Counted from the stretch's first letter, positions 24,361 through 33,206 are shown. The stretch is DNA of 41,616 nt from Candidatus Saccharimonadota bacterium (GCA_905372785.1 CAJPQG010000006.1:1-41616), one strand, 5' to 3'. Program-made: numbers and translations. Notes: generated by a model not told the origin, from the sequence alone.

Positions 24361-24369
24361 GAGTGCTAA
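24343..24369. promoter_or_regulatory. CIRCE element (HrcA operator)
   Basis: TTGGCACTC, 9 bases, GAGTGCTAA: the known CIRCE consensus TTAGCACTC-N9-GAGTGCTAA with one mismatch. It overlaps the -35 and spacer of the clpB promoter, so HrcA binding would repress clpB until heat stress. It also lies about 57 bases before the -10 of the divergent amino-acid transporter operon. Confidence 0.88.
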
Positions 24370-24425
24370 TTTTTAGCAGCCAGTGAAGGCCCCGCAGGAA
24401 TAGTTGCGCAGCAGGGCTAGGGGCA

Positions 24426-24431
24426 GTATAC
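24426..24431 (+). promoter_or_regulatory. -10 box TATACT of the amino-acid ABC operon
   Basis: TATACT ends 10 bases before the ATG at 24442. No Shine-Dalgarno is present, so the mRNA is leaderless or nearly so. Confidence 0.5.
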
Positions 24432-24441
24432 TGGAAGCATT

Positions 24442-25224
24442 ATGATAAGGGGGATAACACAACAATGGCGACGCCACTGGTCTTGGTGGCTAGGGCTTGC
24501 AGTATTTACTGGAATTATTGGCTGGATGCTACATGACATATTGCAGCGTGATACCGCGCTTGTGCGCCGTGAAGAAGTTCTTGTAATGGGGACCAATGCC
24601 GGGTTTAGGCCGTTTGAGTATAGAAGTGGCGACGAAGTAGTAGGATTTGACGTTGATCTTGCAAAAGAAATTGCTGCATCGCTGGGCAAGAAGCTAAAAA
24701 TTGAAGATATGTCTTTTGATGGTCTACTGCCAGCGTTGGAGTCTGGACAAATAGATATGGCCGTTGCAGGTATGAGTGCAACGCCAGAACGGGCTAAAAA
24801 TGCATTGTTTTCAGAGGCGTATTATACGGCTGCACAGCGTGTCATTGTGAAAAAGAGTGGCCCAATACATAATCGGTTCCAGCTAGAGGGTCGCAAGCTT
24901 GGCGTTCAACTGGGGACTACGGGTGATACGCTGGCTACAAAAATAGCAGGTGCTAAGGTGTCACAATTTCCAACTGCGCCAAGCGTGTTAACAGAGCTGT
25001 CGTCTGGTGGCGTTGACGCTGTTATTTTGGATGATGCGCCAGCAAAGCAGTATATTCGTAGCTTTCCTGAGCTTGTGATGCTGCCGGGAGATTTAAGTAA
25101 AGAGGCCTATGCTATCGCAGTAAAGCGAGGCAACCAGCCGCTGGTTGATAGTATCAATGCAACGATAAAAGCGATGAAGCAGGACGGACGCTACCAGAAG
25201 CTGATAGACAAGCACTTTCAGTAG
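24442..25224 (+). CDS. Polar amino-acid ABC transporter, substrate-binding protein (membrane-anchored)
   Basis: 260 aa. One N-terminal helix (about 14-33) anchors the protein; no lipobox cysteine is present. The SBP family 3 domain follows: VMGTNAGFRPFEY, VVGFDVDLAKEIAASLGKKL, FDGLLPALESGQIDMAVAGMSATPERA (hinge), then GVQLGTTGDTLA and DAVILDDAPAKQY. These are the glutamine/arginine-type binding motifs with the ligand Arg in SATPER. It leads an operon with permease and ATPase, so it delivers an amino acid to that importer. The divergent neighbour is clpB. Confidence 0.93.
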   Translation: MIRGITQQWRRHWSWWLGLAVFTGIIGWMLHDILQRDTALVRREEVLVMGTNAGFRPFEYRSGDEVVGFDVDLAKEIAASLGKKLKIEDMSFDGLLPALESGQIDMAVAGMSATPERAKNALFSEAYYTAAQRVIVKKSGPIHNRFQLEGRKLGVQLGTTGDTLATKIAGAKVSQFPTAPSVLTELSSGGVDAVILDDAPAKQYIRSFPELVMLPGDLSKEAYAIAVKRGNQPLVDSINATIKAMKQDGRYQKLIDKHFQ

Positions 25225-25258
25225 AACGTAACAGATGAGCAAGTAGATAAGGGGGAGT

Positions 25259-25963
25259 ATGAATTTTTGGGAGGTAATTTTTGGAGACGGGCGCTGGCGG
25301 TTTTTATGGCACGGGCTTGAAGTTACGCTGGTATTAACGACATTATCATTGATTCTTGGCGTGATGATTGGACTGATTGTCGCTAGTATGCGCACGTCGA
25401 CGATGATGCCGCTGCGGCGAGTGAGCTGGCTGCCGGCGCGGCTTAGGAATGGTAATCCAGCCAGGCTTCTAGGGCAGCTATACGTGGATATTATTAGGGG
25501 CACGCCTTTGCTTGTGCAGCTGCTCATTATGTACTACGTTGTATTTGGCTCGTATACGTTTATGCCGAAGCTATTTGTTGCGGCAATTGCCTTTGGTATT
25601 AATAGCGGTGCCTATATTGCTGAGATTATTCGTAGTGGTATTGAAGGGGTCGATCGTGGACAAATGGAGGCAGCTCGATCGTTAGGGTTTAGCAGGTTCC
25701 AGGCGATGCGGCTAGTAATTATGCCGCAGGCATTGCGGATGTCACTGCCCTCGCTAATTAATGAATTTATCGCCCTGCTTAAAGAAACGTCTGTCGTGGG
25801 ATGGATTGGGCTTAATGATATTATGCGCGGCGCAGATAATATTCGGTTTCAAACGGCGACCGCGTTTCAGTCATTAGTTGCAGCGGCAGTATTATATTTA
25901 GCATTGACGACGCTATTCACCGGTGTGGCATCGCGCGTTGAAAGGAGGCTTGATCGTGATTGA
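25259..25963 (+). CDS. Polar amino-acid ABC transporter permease (HisM/GlnP type)
   Basis: 234 aa with about five helices. The EAA loop reads EAARSLGFSRFQAMRLVIMPQALR near 137-160, the contact site for the ATPase. YVDIIRGTPLLVQLLIMYYV (about 79-98) is the signature of the HisMQ/GlnP subgroup. A long basic loop between helices 1 and 2 is typical. AGGGGGAG lies just before the ATG. It overlaps the ATPase start by 8 bases. With a single permease gene, the complex is probably a homodimer. Confidence 0.94.
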   Translation: MNFWEVIFGDGRWRFLWHGLEVTLVLTTLSLILGVMIGLIVASMRTSTMMPLRRVSWLPARLRNGNPARLLGQLYVDIIRGTPLLVQLLIMYYVVFGSYTFMPKLFVAAIAFGINSGAYIAEIIRSGIEGVDRGQMEAARSLGFSRFQAMRLVIMPQALRMSLPSLINEFIALLKETSVVGWIGLNDIMRGADNIRFQTATAFQSLVAAAVLYLALTTLFTGVASRVERRLDRD

Positions 25964-26672
25964 GATAACAGGGTTAACCAAAACATTTGCCGACCATCAG
26001 GTGCTGAAAGGCATCACCTTATCGGTGAGGCGGGGCGAAGTGGTGGCGGTAGTTGGGTCGAGTGGTTCGGGCAAGTCAACATTGCTGCGCTGCTTAACGT
26101 TGTTAGAACAGCCCACTAGCGGACGAATTGTGCTTGACGGTATAGAAGTGACAAATTCTAATGCTACCTTAAATCGGCTGCGTCAGCGAGTGGGTATGGT
26201 ATTTCAGTCGTTTAATTTGTTTCCGCATATGAGCGTGCTCGATAATATTGTGCTGGCGCCGAAAAAACTACGTCACTTGCCAGATGCCGAGGCGCGGCAG
26301 CAAGGCCTGCTGCTGCTGGAGCAGGTGGGGCTGCGAGATAAGGCTGATGCACGGCCAAGCCAGCTTTCTGGAGGGCAGAAGCAGCGCGTAGCCATCGCGC
26401 GAGCGCTTGCTATGGAGCCCACGATTATGCTATTTGATGAGCCAACCTCTGCACTTGATCCAGAGATGATTGGCGAGGTGCTTGATGTGATTCGCAGTGT
26501 GGCGGCGCAGGGTATGACGATGATGATCGTTACGCATGAGATGAAATTTGCCCGAGATGTAGCTAGTCGGATGATTTTTTTGGATCAAGGGGTAATTATC
26601 GAGGACGGCACACCAGAGCAAGTGATGGACCATCCCAGTACAGAGCGGGCGCGGAGATTTTTTAAAGCCTAG
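25956..26672 (+). CDS. Polar amino-acid ABC transporter ATP-binding protein
   Basis: 238 aa. I chose the GTG at 25956, within the end of the permease gene, because AAAGGAGG lies 7 bases before it and the first residues (IEITGLTKTF) match the family; the frame is open further upstream. Walker A GSSGSGKST at 34-42, VFQSFNLFPHMSVLDN Q-loop, LSGGQKQRVAIARAL near 135, LFDEPTSALDPEM Walker B, and VTHEM H-loop. The LFPHMxVLDN and PTSALDPE forms are diagnostic for GlnQ/HisP-type importers. Confidence 0.95.
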   Translation: MIEITGLTKTFADHQVLKGITLSVRRGEVVAVVGSSGSGKSTLLRCLTLLEQPTSGRIVLDGIEVTNSNATLNRLRQRVGMVFQSFNLFPHMSVLDNIVLAPKKLRHLPDAEARQQGLLLLEQVGLRDKADARPSQLSGGQKQRVAIARALAMEPTIMLFDEPTSALDPEMIGEVLDVIRSVAAQGMTMMIVTHEMKFARDVASRMIFLDQGVIIEDGTPEQVMDHPSTERARRFFKA

Positions 26673-26726
26673 GCTAGGGTGTAAGGTAGGGTGGCCTGCT
26701 GGTTCTATAAAACACGTAAGGTGCGA

Positions 26727-26732
26727 TATACT
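26727..26732 (+). promoter_or_regulatory. -10 box TATACT, leaderless promoter of uvrC
   Basis: TATACT touches the first ATG (26733) but ends exactly 6 bases before the second ATG (26739). The common spacing therefore points to the second as the start. Confidence 0.55.
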
Positions 26733-26738
26733 ATGAGT

Positions 26739-28241
26739 ATGAATGCCAGGCTCGCCCAAAAACTTCATGACTTACCGCGTTCACCAGGTGTGTATCTGCA
26801 TAAAGATGCGAGTGGTGAGGTTATTTATGTTGGCAAGGCTGCAGTTCTGAGAAACCGGGTGCGTCAATATTTCCAGGTGTCACGGCTGCGTGATGCTAAA
26901 ACAGATGCATTGGTGGCGGATATTACTGACACCGATTGGATCGAGACGGAAAGCGAAGTAGATGCTCTATTTTTAGAGAGCGAGTTGATTAAGCGATACA
27001 AGCCGCGCTGGAATATTTTACTGCGTGACGATACAGCTTCAAGTTATGTGCGAATTGATATGAAAAATGAGTGGCCAACGGTGACGTATACGCGTACGCC
27101 GGCAGATGATGGCGCTGAATATATTGGTCCATTTTATAGCACAAGCGCTTTGCGAAAAGCGCTGCGCGTGCTGCGGCGAGTATATCCATATTTAACGAAG
27201 CAGCGTCGCCCAGGAGACTCTCGACTAGAGGAAGACTTAGGGCTTTCACCGAAGCGTAGTTTAGGGTCGGCAGCGTATAAGCGCGATTTACGAAATCTGA
27301 TGCGCTATATCCGAGGGCAGAGGCCACGACTTGTGCAAGAAATGACCCGAGAAATGAAACAGCTTGCCGCTGATCAGCAGTTTGAGCAGGCTGCGGTTGT
27401 GCGTAATAAGCTACGGGCGCTTGATGAGCTGCAGCGCCGGGTCATGTTTGGTGATAAAGAGTTTTTAGCTATTAGCAGCGACCAAGCTTTGATGGATCTC
27501 GCTGAGCTGCTTGGGCTTCCTGGGCCGCCCAGGCGTATTGAGGGGTATGATATATCGCACATGAGCGGCACAAATGTGGTTGCTAGTATGGTGGTGTTTA
27601 CTAATGGCGTTAGTAATCGCAGCGAGTATCGCAAGTTCAAGACTAAAAAAGAGCATAATAACGATTTTTTTAATATGCACGAGACAATTTCGCGGCGCTT
27701 AACACAAAAAAATACTAACGCCTGGGGCATCCCTGATTTAATGCTGATAGATGGCGGTAAGGGGCAGTTAGATGCCGCTCTGCGAGCGCGAGACGAGCAG
27801 GCGGCTACGCAGCAGCGGAGTTACCAGGGCATTCCGTTTATTGGAATTGCAAAGAAGGAAGAGCAAATTGTGATTGCCCATGACCGCTCTCAGGTGCAAT
27901 TAAATAAACAGAAACTCCAGCACATGGGCGGCTATGAGGTGGTTACCCATGATTTTACGCTCGTTAATTTGCCGCACACGACGCATCTTATTAAGCTATT
28001 GCAGCGTATACGTGATGAATCACATCGGTTTGCGGTTAGTTATCACACGGTGCTTAAGCGCCAGCGAGCCACACAGGGCGCGCTGGAAGAGATTCCGGGC
28101 ATTGGCCCAAAGAGCCGCCAAGAGCTGCTCCGTAGATTTGGCTCGGTGCGCGGCGTTCGGCGGGCAAGCCTGGAAGACTTAATAGCAGTAGTTGGAGCAA
28201 AGCGGGCAGCGCTCGTGCGGCAACATCTACCACCGCTATAA
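26739..28241 (+). CDS. uvrC: Excinuclease ABC subunit C
   Basis: 500 aa, the dual-incision nuclease of nucleotide excision repair. GIY-YIG domain: SPGVYLHKDASGEVIYVGKA at about 13-33 and NRVRQYF. A UVR motif (QQFEQAAVVRNKLRAL) lies at about 210-225. The RNase H-like 5' nuclease follows with EGYDISHMSG and LMLIDGGKGQLDAA (catalytic Asp). A tandem HhH ends the protein (EEIPGIGPKSRQELLRRFGS, SLEDLIAVVGAK). It is shorter than the roughly 600-aa family norm because spacers are compact. A second ATG at 26733 is the alternative start. uvrA and uvrB are not in the window. Confidence 0.95.
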   Translation: MNARLAQKLHDLPRSPGVYLHKDASGEVIYVGKAAVLRNRVRQYFQVSRLRDAKTDALVADITDTDWIETESEVDALFLESELIKRYKPRWNILLRDDTASSYVRIDMKNEWPTVTYTRTPADDGAEYIGPFYSTSALRKALRVLRRVYPYLTKQRRPGDSRLEEDLGLSPKRSLGSAAYKRDLRNLMRYIRGQRPRLVQEMTREMKQLAADQQFEQAAVVRNKLRALDELQRRVMFGDKEFLAISSDQALMDLAELLGLPGPPRRIEGYDISHMSGTNVVASMVVFTNGVSNRSEYRKFKTKKEHNNDFFNMHETISRRLTQKNTNAWGIPDLMLIDGGKGQLDAALRARDEQAATQQRSYQGIPFIGIAKKEEQIVIAHDRSQVQLNKQKLQHMGGYEVVTHDFTLVNLPHTTHLIKLLQRIRDESHRFAVSYHTVLKRQRATQGALEEIPGIGPKSRQELLRRFGSVRGVRRASLEDLIAVVGAKRAALVRQHLPPL

Positions 28242-28285
28242 TGTTTATAGAGAAGCTGATCTAAAGAAAAGGATACATTAATTTT

Positions 28286-29530
28286 ATGGACAATATAACC
28301 AAAACACCAGCCTACACGACAGCCGCAGCAGACATGCATCGTGAGCAGCAGCAGCGCTTGTGCGAAGCGATTTCGAGCGATGGTCTCATTGTGCTACCAG
28401 GCTATCAGAAAATGCAGTTGCAGCACGATATGGCAGCACCATTTTGGCAGGAGGCTAATTTCTTATGGCTAACGGGGGTCGCTTACCCTGGCTGGGCGGT
28501 GCTTATTGATGTTGCTACTGCTACCACCGTGCTTGTGCGGCCTGATCTAACAGAAGTGGAGCAGCTATTTGAAGGCTCACTGAGCGACGGGGAAGCAATG
28601 CATAGCAGTGGGGCTACAGAGGTAATCTCAAGAGTTGAACTGCGGACGCGGGTTAATGCTGCGCGGGCGAAAGGCCAGACACTTTATGCGCTCAAGCCAG
28701 AGACCGCTCATGAGCTTGGTATGCAGCCTAATCCGGCTCATCGCCAGTTACTTGATGGGTTGCAACTTAGTGATGGCGACTACCACGATATAACACCAGT
28801 CTTGGCGAAAGTACGAGCCTGTAAAACGCAGGCTGAGCTAGAGCGCATTACGCGTGCTATTGCAGTGAGCTGTGATAGCTTTAATGTAATCAGTGGCGCT
28901 ATTGCTCGGTATACGAGTGAGGCAGAAATTGCCGCCGATATGACACGTGATTTTATCCGCGCAGGCGGGCGTCATGCATATGATCCAATCGTTGCTGGCG
29001 GCGTCCATGCTACCGTGTTGCACTACGATAGGCCAACGACGGAGACTCTACGTAAAGATCAGGCGGTGCTTATTGACGTTGGTGCTCATATAGATGGGTA
29101 CAATGCAGATATAACACGAACGTTCTATGATGACGCTACAGTAGACAGCAATGTCCGTGCTGCGATTCAGCGCGTTACTGAAGCACAGCGCCACATGATC
29201 AGTTTTATTCAACCCGGTGGGTCTATTCGAGAATTTTTCCAGCGAGTGGACGATAGTATGATGCAGGTACTAGTAGACCTTGGTTGGCTTCGCTCGAGCC
29301 AGAAAGACCAGCTATCTCGTTATTTTCCGCACGCGATTGGTCACGGGTTGGGAGCGGATGTGCACGAGTGGTTTGGCGGCTATGACACCTTCCAGCCAGG
29401 TATGGTGCTCACTGTAGAGCCGGGCATATACGATGCGGTCCGTGAGATTGGCGTCAGGATCGAGGATGATATTTTGGTGACAGATCGGGGCACAGAGAAC
29501 CTGTCGATAGCGGCCGAGCTCGGCCGCTAG
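28286..29530 (+). CDS. pepP: Xaa-Pro aminopeptidase, M24B family
   Basis: 414 aa. The N-terminal AMP_N-like domain (LIVLPGYQKMQLQHDMAAPFW and FLWLTGVAYPGW) covers the first 150 residues. The pita-bread M24 domain has the five metal ligands: Asp in IDVGAHIDGYNADITRTF (two, near 262-274), His in HAIGHGLG near 349, Glu in TVEPGIY near 376, and Glu in VRIEDDILVT near 392. It releases N-terminal residues that precede proline. AAAGGA lies about 15 bases before the ATG, a long gap, so the ribosome-binding site is weak. Confidence 0.93.
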   Translation: MDNITKTPAYTTAAADMHREQQQRLCEAISSDGLIVLPGYQKMQLQHDMAAPFWQEANFLWLTGVAYPGWAVLIDVATATTVLVRPDLTEVEQLFEGSLSDGEAMHSSGATEVISRVELRTRVNAARAKGQTLYALKPETAHELGMQPNPAHRQLLDGLQLSDGDYHDITPVLAKVRACKTQAELERITRAIAVSCDSFNVISGAIARYTSEAEIAADMTRDFIRAGGRHAYDPIVAGGVHATVLHYDRPTTETLRKDQAVLIDVGAHIDGYNADITRTFYDDATVDSNVRAAIQRVTEAQRHMISFIQPGGSIREFFQRVDDSMMQVLVDLGWLRSSQKDQLSRYFPHAIGHGLGADVHEWFGGYDTFQPGMVLTVEPGIYDAVREIGVRIEDDILVTDRGTENLSIAAELGR

Positions 29531-29575
29531 CAGGACTTACTTTTACCAGCCATGCCACTTAGCGGCAAAATATGA

Positions 29576-29581
29576 TATACT
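29576..29581 (+). promoter_or_regulatory. -10 box TATACT, leaderless promoter of the holin-like gene
   Basis: TATACT ends 8 bases before the ATG at 29590. No Shine-Dalgarno is present. Confidence 0.55.
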
Positions 29582-29589
29582 AGACATAT

Positions 29590-29973
29590 ATGGCTGATGG
29601 AATTTTGGCATTTATTTTACGTTGGTTGCTTAATTCATTTGGAATTTGGCTTTCGGTGAAATTATTTGGAACTGGACTATCTCAGGAGCCGCTGTCTACG
29701 ATGAGCGCATTTATTGTAGCAGGGCTCGTGTTCTCGATTGTTAACGCTATGGTGCGCCCAATCGTCCTAATCTTGTCACTGCCAGCTTTACTGATAACGA
29801 TGGGCTTATTTATCATAGTTATCAATGGATTTATGGTGTGGCTAGCACTAGCAATTACTCCTGGTATCGGTATGACGTTTTCGCACGCAATATTAACCGG
29901 AATCGTGCTAAGTGTGGTAAACTGGGTAGTATCAGGTATGCTGCAAGTAGATTATCTACGGCGTAAGGCATAA
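29590..29973 (+). CDS. Phage holin family 4-like (YvlD-type) membrane protein
   Basis: 127 aa with four hydrophobic helices at about 6-28, 36-58, 60-82 and 95-120. The central NAMVRPIVLILSLPALLITMG is the hallmark of the holin_4_2/YvlD family (N-x-x-x-RP-x(7)-LP-x(3)-T-x-G). Despite the name these are chromosomal membrane proteins of unknown role, and no lysis genes are near. It heads a run with secG and a peptide-binding protein. Confidence 0.88.
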   Translation: MADGILAFILRWLLNSFGIWLSVKLFGTGLSQEPLSTMSAFIVAGLVFSIVNAMVRPIVLILSLPALLITMGLFIIVINGFMVWLALAITPGIGMTFSHAILTGIVLSVVNWVVSGMLQVDYLRRKA

Positions 29974-29995
29974 AAAAGGAGATAGAGTAATAGTT

Positions 29996-30214
29996 ATGTT
30001 AGCGACAATTTTACCTTATATTACAATTGGCTCAGCTGTTTTGATGATTGCAGCGGTTCTTTTGCAGCAGCGTGGTGCTGGTCTGGGCGCTGGTTTTGGT
30101 AGCACAGGTGAGTTTTATACGACTCGCCGTGGGTTTGACAAGAACCTATTTGACTCAACAATTGTGCTTGCTGTCATTTTTGTAGCCTCTATTATTGTCA
30201 CGTTGTTCTTATAA
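29996..30214 (+). CDS. secG: Preprotein translocase subunit SecG
   Basis: 72 aa with two helices (about 5-23 and 50-71) joined by the conserved cytoplasmic loop LLQQRGAGLGAGFGSTGEFYTTRRG. SecG supports SecYEG-mediated protein export. AAAAAGGAGA lies about 15 bases before the ATG. The next gene starts 26 bases after the stop, and its product needs export, so the pairing makes functional sense. Confidence 0.95.
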   Translation: MLATILPYITIGSAVLMIAAVLLQQRGAGLGAGFGSTGEFYTTRRGFDKNLFDSTIVLAVIFVASIIVTLFL

Positions 30215-30239
30215 AGTAGCGAGTAAGGAGTCATACTTC

Positions 30240-32039
30240 ATGCCCAAAAAGGCAGTTATAAAGCCGAGAAAAGTCAAACCACCCCGGAAGAGTCGTAGCA
30301 AGTCGGTTGGTCAGCAGCTACAGACTGTTGAACAGGCAACGGTTTCTCATGCTCGGCGTTTTTTGGTTGGGCGTATTGGGCGTGTTCGTTTTGCGCGGCG
30401 CCCTATTCTTTTGTGGATCACCGGGGTCCTTGTAATTATTGGCTTGGTTATAGGTCAGCAGGTTGTTAGTGGTAGCGCGTATAAGACAACAGTATCAGCT
30501 GCTGGCGGTGTATTTGCCGAAGGCGCCCTCGGGCCGATCGAGACATTAAACCCGCTCTATGCTCGTAGCAGTGCAGAAGAATCTGCTGCTCGATTGCTCT
30601 TTTCTCGGTTGTTCACTTATGACGAATCTGGCATGCTAAAGGGTGATCTGGCTGTAAAGCAAGAACGCCTTGATGATGAAAAGCGGTATCGAATTACGCT
30701 GCGTGATGATGTATTTTGGAGCGATGGCCACAAACTCACGGTCGATGATGTACTATTTACTATCTCGCTCATGAAAAATCCAGCGACGCGCATTCCTGAG
30801 GGTGGATGGAGCGACGTAACTGTGACAAAGGTAGATGATAAAACGATTGATTTTACCTTGCCTCAGCCATATGCGCCATTCCAGCATGCATTAACATTCC
30901 CTGTGGTGCCAGAACATGTGCTGAAAGATATACCTGCATCGCGACTACGTGAGGCCGATTTTTCGGCTAACCCAGTAACTTCTGGCCCGTTTAATCTACG
31001 TTTTTTGCAGGTTACGAGTGCTAGCGATGGACGTGCCAGCGTCTTTATGAATGCCAATAAGAATTATTACGGCGGTACACCACTGCTCAAGCAGTTTAGG
31101 CTTAGTAGCTATCGCACGCGTGCAGAGATTGCTCAGGCTATGAAAAAGCAGGAGATTAATGCTAGCGGAGACCTATCTCCAAATGAGATTGATCAGCTGA
31201 AAAAGACCGGGCAGTTTGATGCGCAGAGCTACACGATCCAAAATGGTGTGTATGCACTATTTAACACTGAAAGCTCGGTACTAAAGGAGACAAAAGTACG
31301 CCAGGCGCTACAGGCGGGTACTAATATGAAAGACATTTTAAAAGTGGCTGGTGAGTCGCATAAGTCGTTGCATTTACCGTTTATTCCGCGTGAATATGCC
31401 GACCAATACCCAGAAGCTCCAAAGCTAGATATTGAGAAGGCAGATAAGCTATTAACTGAAGCTGGCTGGAGGCGTGATGGCGATGGAGTTCGCAGCAAGG
31501 ACGGCGAGCCGCTTGAGCTGAAGATGGTTGTGCGAAAAGGCAGTGGGCTTGAGTCTACTGCTGGGGAGTTGCAACGGCAGTGGCAGCAGCTAGGGCTGAA
31601 GGTTGATATTAACGTCGTGGGAGAAGACGGTGCTGCTGATGCCTTCCAGACAGTATTACAGCCACGTAATTTTGACGTGCTGGTGTATGAATTAGCCTTT
31701 AACGGTGATATGGATCCGTATGCGTATTGGCACTCATCACAAGTTGGAACAAGTGGGCTTAATTTCTCGAATTACAAAAATAGTTTGGTTGATGCGGCTC
31801 TATCAAGTGCCCGCGGAAAATACGATACGCGTGGTCGCGTTTCAAAATATGTAACGCTAGCACGTAAATGGCTTGATGATGCACCTGCACTCGGGCTGTA
31901 TCAGTCGGAGTATAATTATACTACCGCTAAAGGTAACCACGCGCTCAGTAAGGATGTTCAGCTTGTGCAGCCAACGAGCCGATACGCCAACATATTATAC
32001 TGGGCAGTGCGAGAGCGCGAGGTTTACAAGACACCGTAA
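30240..32039 (+). CDS. Family 5 extracellular solute-binding protein (peptide-type), membrane-anchored
   Basis: 599 aa. A basic cytoplasmic tail of about 53 residues (Lys/Arg/Pro-rich) precedes one helix (about 54-72); there is no lipobox cysteine. The SBP5 fold follows: GPIETLNPLYARSSAEESAA, LFSRLFTYDESGML, and the family signature ITLRDDVFWSDGHKLTVDDVLFTI. AAGGAG lies 9 bases before the ATG at 30240, so the in-frame extension upstream is unlikely. No Opp/Dpp permease or ATPase is nearby, so it may serve distant permeases or act as a receptor. Confidence 0.93.
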   Translation: MPKKAVIKPRKVKPPRKSRSKSVGQQLQTVEQATVSHARRFLVGRIGRVRFARRPILLWITGVLVIIGLVIGQQVVSGSAYKTTVSAAGGVFAEGALGPIETLNPLYARSSAEESAARLLFSRLFTYDESGMLKGDLAVKQERLDDEKRYRITLRDDVFWSDGHKLTVDDVLFTISLMKNPATRIPEGGWSDVTVTKVDDKTIDFTLPQPYAPFQHALTFPVVPEHVLKDIPASRLREADFSANPVTSGPFNLRFLQVTSASDGRASVFMNANKNYYGGTPLLKQFRLSSYRTRAEIAQAMKKQEINASGDLSPNEIDQLKKTGQFDAQSYTIQNGVYALFNTESSVLKETKVRQALQAGTNMKDILKVAGESHKSLHLPFIPREYADQYPEAPKLDIEKADKLLTEAGWRRDGDGVRSKDGEPLELKMVVRKGSGLESTAGELQRQWQQLGLKVDINVVGEDGAADAFQTVLQPRNFDVLVYELAFNGDMDPYAYWHSSQVGTSGLNFSNYKNSLVDAALSSARGKYDTRGRVSKYVTLARKWLDDAPALGLYQSEYNYTTAKGNHALSKDVQLVQPTSRYANILYWAVREREVYKTP

Positions 32040-32060
32040 CTTGTGCTATAGTACTCGCAT

Positions 32061-32149
32061 GCACCGGTGGCGGAATTGGTAGACGCGCTAGCTTGAGGGG
32101 CTAGTGACCGCTTTAGGTCGTGGAAGTTCGAGTCTTCTTCGGTGCACCA
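32061..32149 (+). tRNA. tRNA-Leu (anticodon GAG)
   Basis: Class II tRNA of 89 nt with encoded CCA. Acceptor GCACCGG pairs with TCGGTGC (one G-U). The anticodon loop TTGAGGG sits between CTAGC and GCTAG, giving GAG. The extra arm is present (TGACCGCTTTAGGTCGT) and the T-loop is TTCGAGT. A TATAGT box lies at 32047-32052. Confidence 0.95.
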
Positions 32150-32229
32150 CAATCCCTTAGTAGAGTAATACACACCACTTGCGGCAGCTTGCCTAGAGTG
32201 GTGTATTTGATGTAGAGATAAGAAAGACT

Positions 32230-33141
32230 ATGAATAATGACCAGCCAAGGAGACAGAGACAGGGCATGACGAGGAATCAGAAGCAGCAGGTATCATTCAG
32301 GCTAAGCGATAGGTATGGGATTGGTAATCTTGAAACGCCGAATTGGCCTCGCGCTACAGAATTTATTCATAATCTTGGTGACTACTATGTGTTAGCAACG
32401 CAAGATACTATTGGCACCTGCATGGACGGGCGGCCAGGTAGCAGTTTGGCGGCAGTTCCAAATGGTGCCGGTGGCGCGCTACTGTATGCGATAGCTGATT
32501 ATTTGGCAAGTGATGACGAGCGGACTGCTCACGAAACAATTGCGCGGAGTATATCATCTGCTTATCGGTCGGGTGGTTCACTACGTGTTCATCGAGATAC
32601 ACACGCACAGGGCCGGGAGGCCGGTTGTGCTGCAGCAGATAAAATCGGGTTAGTGTTTGATATTATTGCTAAACGCAGTAAAGATGTACAAGATCTTATA
32701 GGTAAGCTAGGGCTAGATGGCTACGTGATAGACGAGCAGACTCACCAGCAGATCGTTGCGCGGGCTCAATCTGGCGGTGGCCTATTGCAGGCGAGTGGCG
32801 ACCAGTTGGTGACATATGCTGATGATTGCTTAGCATCCTTTGGCTCTTCTGGTAGTTATACTGATATATTGCAGGGCAGCCACTGTGAAGCCGCTGCTAT
32901 AATGAACCGGCGCCGCGGTACAACACTAAACCGCAATGCTTTGGCGCAAGATTTTGACGTAGTAGGCAAGCAATACCAGGCATTCAATATAGACGTCTGG
33001 TCGTTTAGGCCTTCGGCCCAAGCACTTTATCCGGAAGATGTGAGTATGCAGCAGCGCGCTGCAATGGCGATGCTATACTATAATGTTGCTGCTATTATGG
33101 CGCTATGTGGCGCAGACATGACGGCTGTGGTAGTTGAATAA
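32230..33141 (+). CDS. Cadmium-carbonic-anhydrase-like (CDCA-fold) protein
   Basis: 303 aa. The order of motifs matches repeats of the diatom cadmium carbonic anhydrase: TCMDGRP (C64), a Gly-rich GAGGALLYAIADYL, then RVHRDTHAQGREAGC with H121 and C133, and later QGSHCEAAAIMNRRRGTTL. In the diatom enzyme the Cd/Zn is bound by Cys in CVDGR, His in VHGDH and Cys in GCGF; C64, H121 and C133 are the natural equivalents. No signal peptide is seen, so it would act in the cytoplasm. Activity is inferred from recalled motifs, not tested. The ribosome-binding site is weak (AGAAAG). It follows tRNA-Leu. Confidence 0.65.
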   Translation: MNNDQPRRQRQGMTRNQKQQVSFRLSDRYGIGNLETPNWPRATEFIHNLGDYYVLATQDTIGTCMDGRPGSSLAAVPNGAGGALLYAIADYLASDDERTAHETIARSISSAYRSGGSLRVHRDTHAQGREAGCAAADKIGLVFDIIAKRSKDVQDLIGKLGLDGYVIDEQTHQQIVARAQSGGGLLQASGDQLVTYADDCLASFGSSGSYTDILQGSHCEAAAIMNRRRGTTLNRNALAQDFDVVGKQYQAFNIDVWSFRPSAQALYPEDVSMQQRAAMAMLYYNVAAIMALCGADMTAVVVE

Positions 33142-33154
33142 AAAGGGCAAAAAA

Positions 33155-33187
33155 TAACATACGGCGCTATAGATGAGCGCCGTATAT
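33155..33187 (-). terminator. Terminator of the 33207 gene
   Basis: ATACGGCGCT and AGCGCCGTAT form a perfect 10-bp stem; on the minus strand TGTTATTTTTTG follows. It lies between convergent genes. Confidence 0.8.
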
Positions 33188-33206
33188 TCATAGGGATAAT
33201 GGTTTC

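Noticed and set aside
26733..26735. First ATG of uvrC as the start
   Set aside because: It directly abuts the TATACT box, so the transcript would begin after it. The ATG at 26739 has the usual 6-base spacing.
29590..29973. Prophage remnant suggested by the holin-like protein
   Set aside because: The YvlD-type family is chromosomal, and there are no phage structural, lysis or integrase genes nearby.
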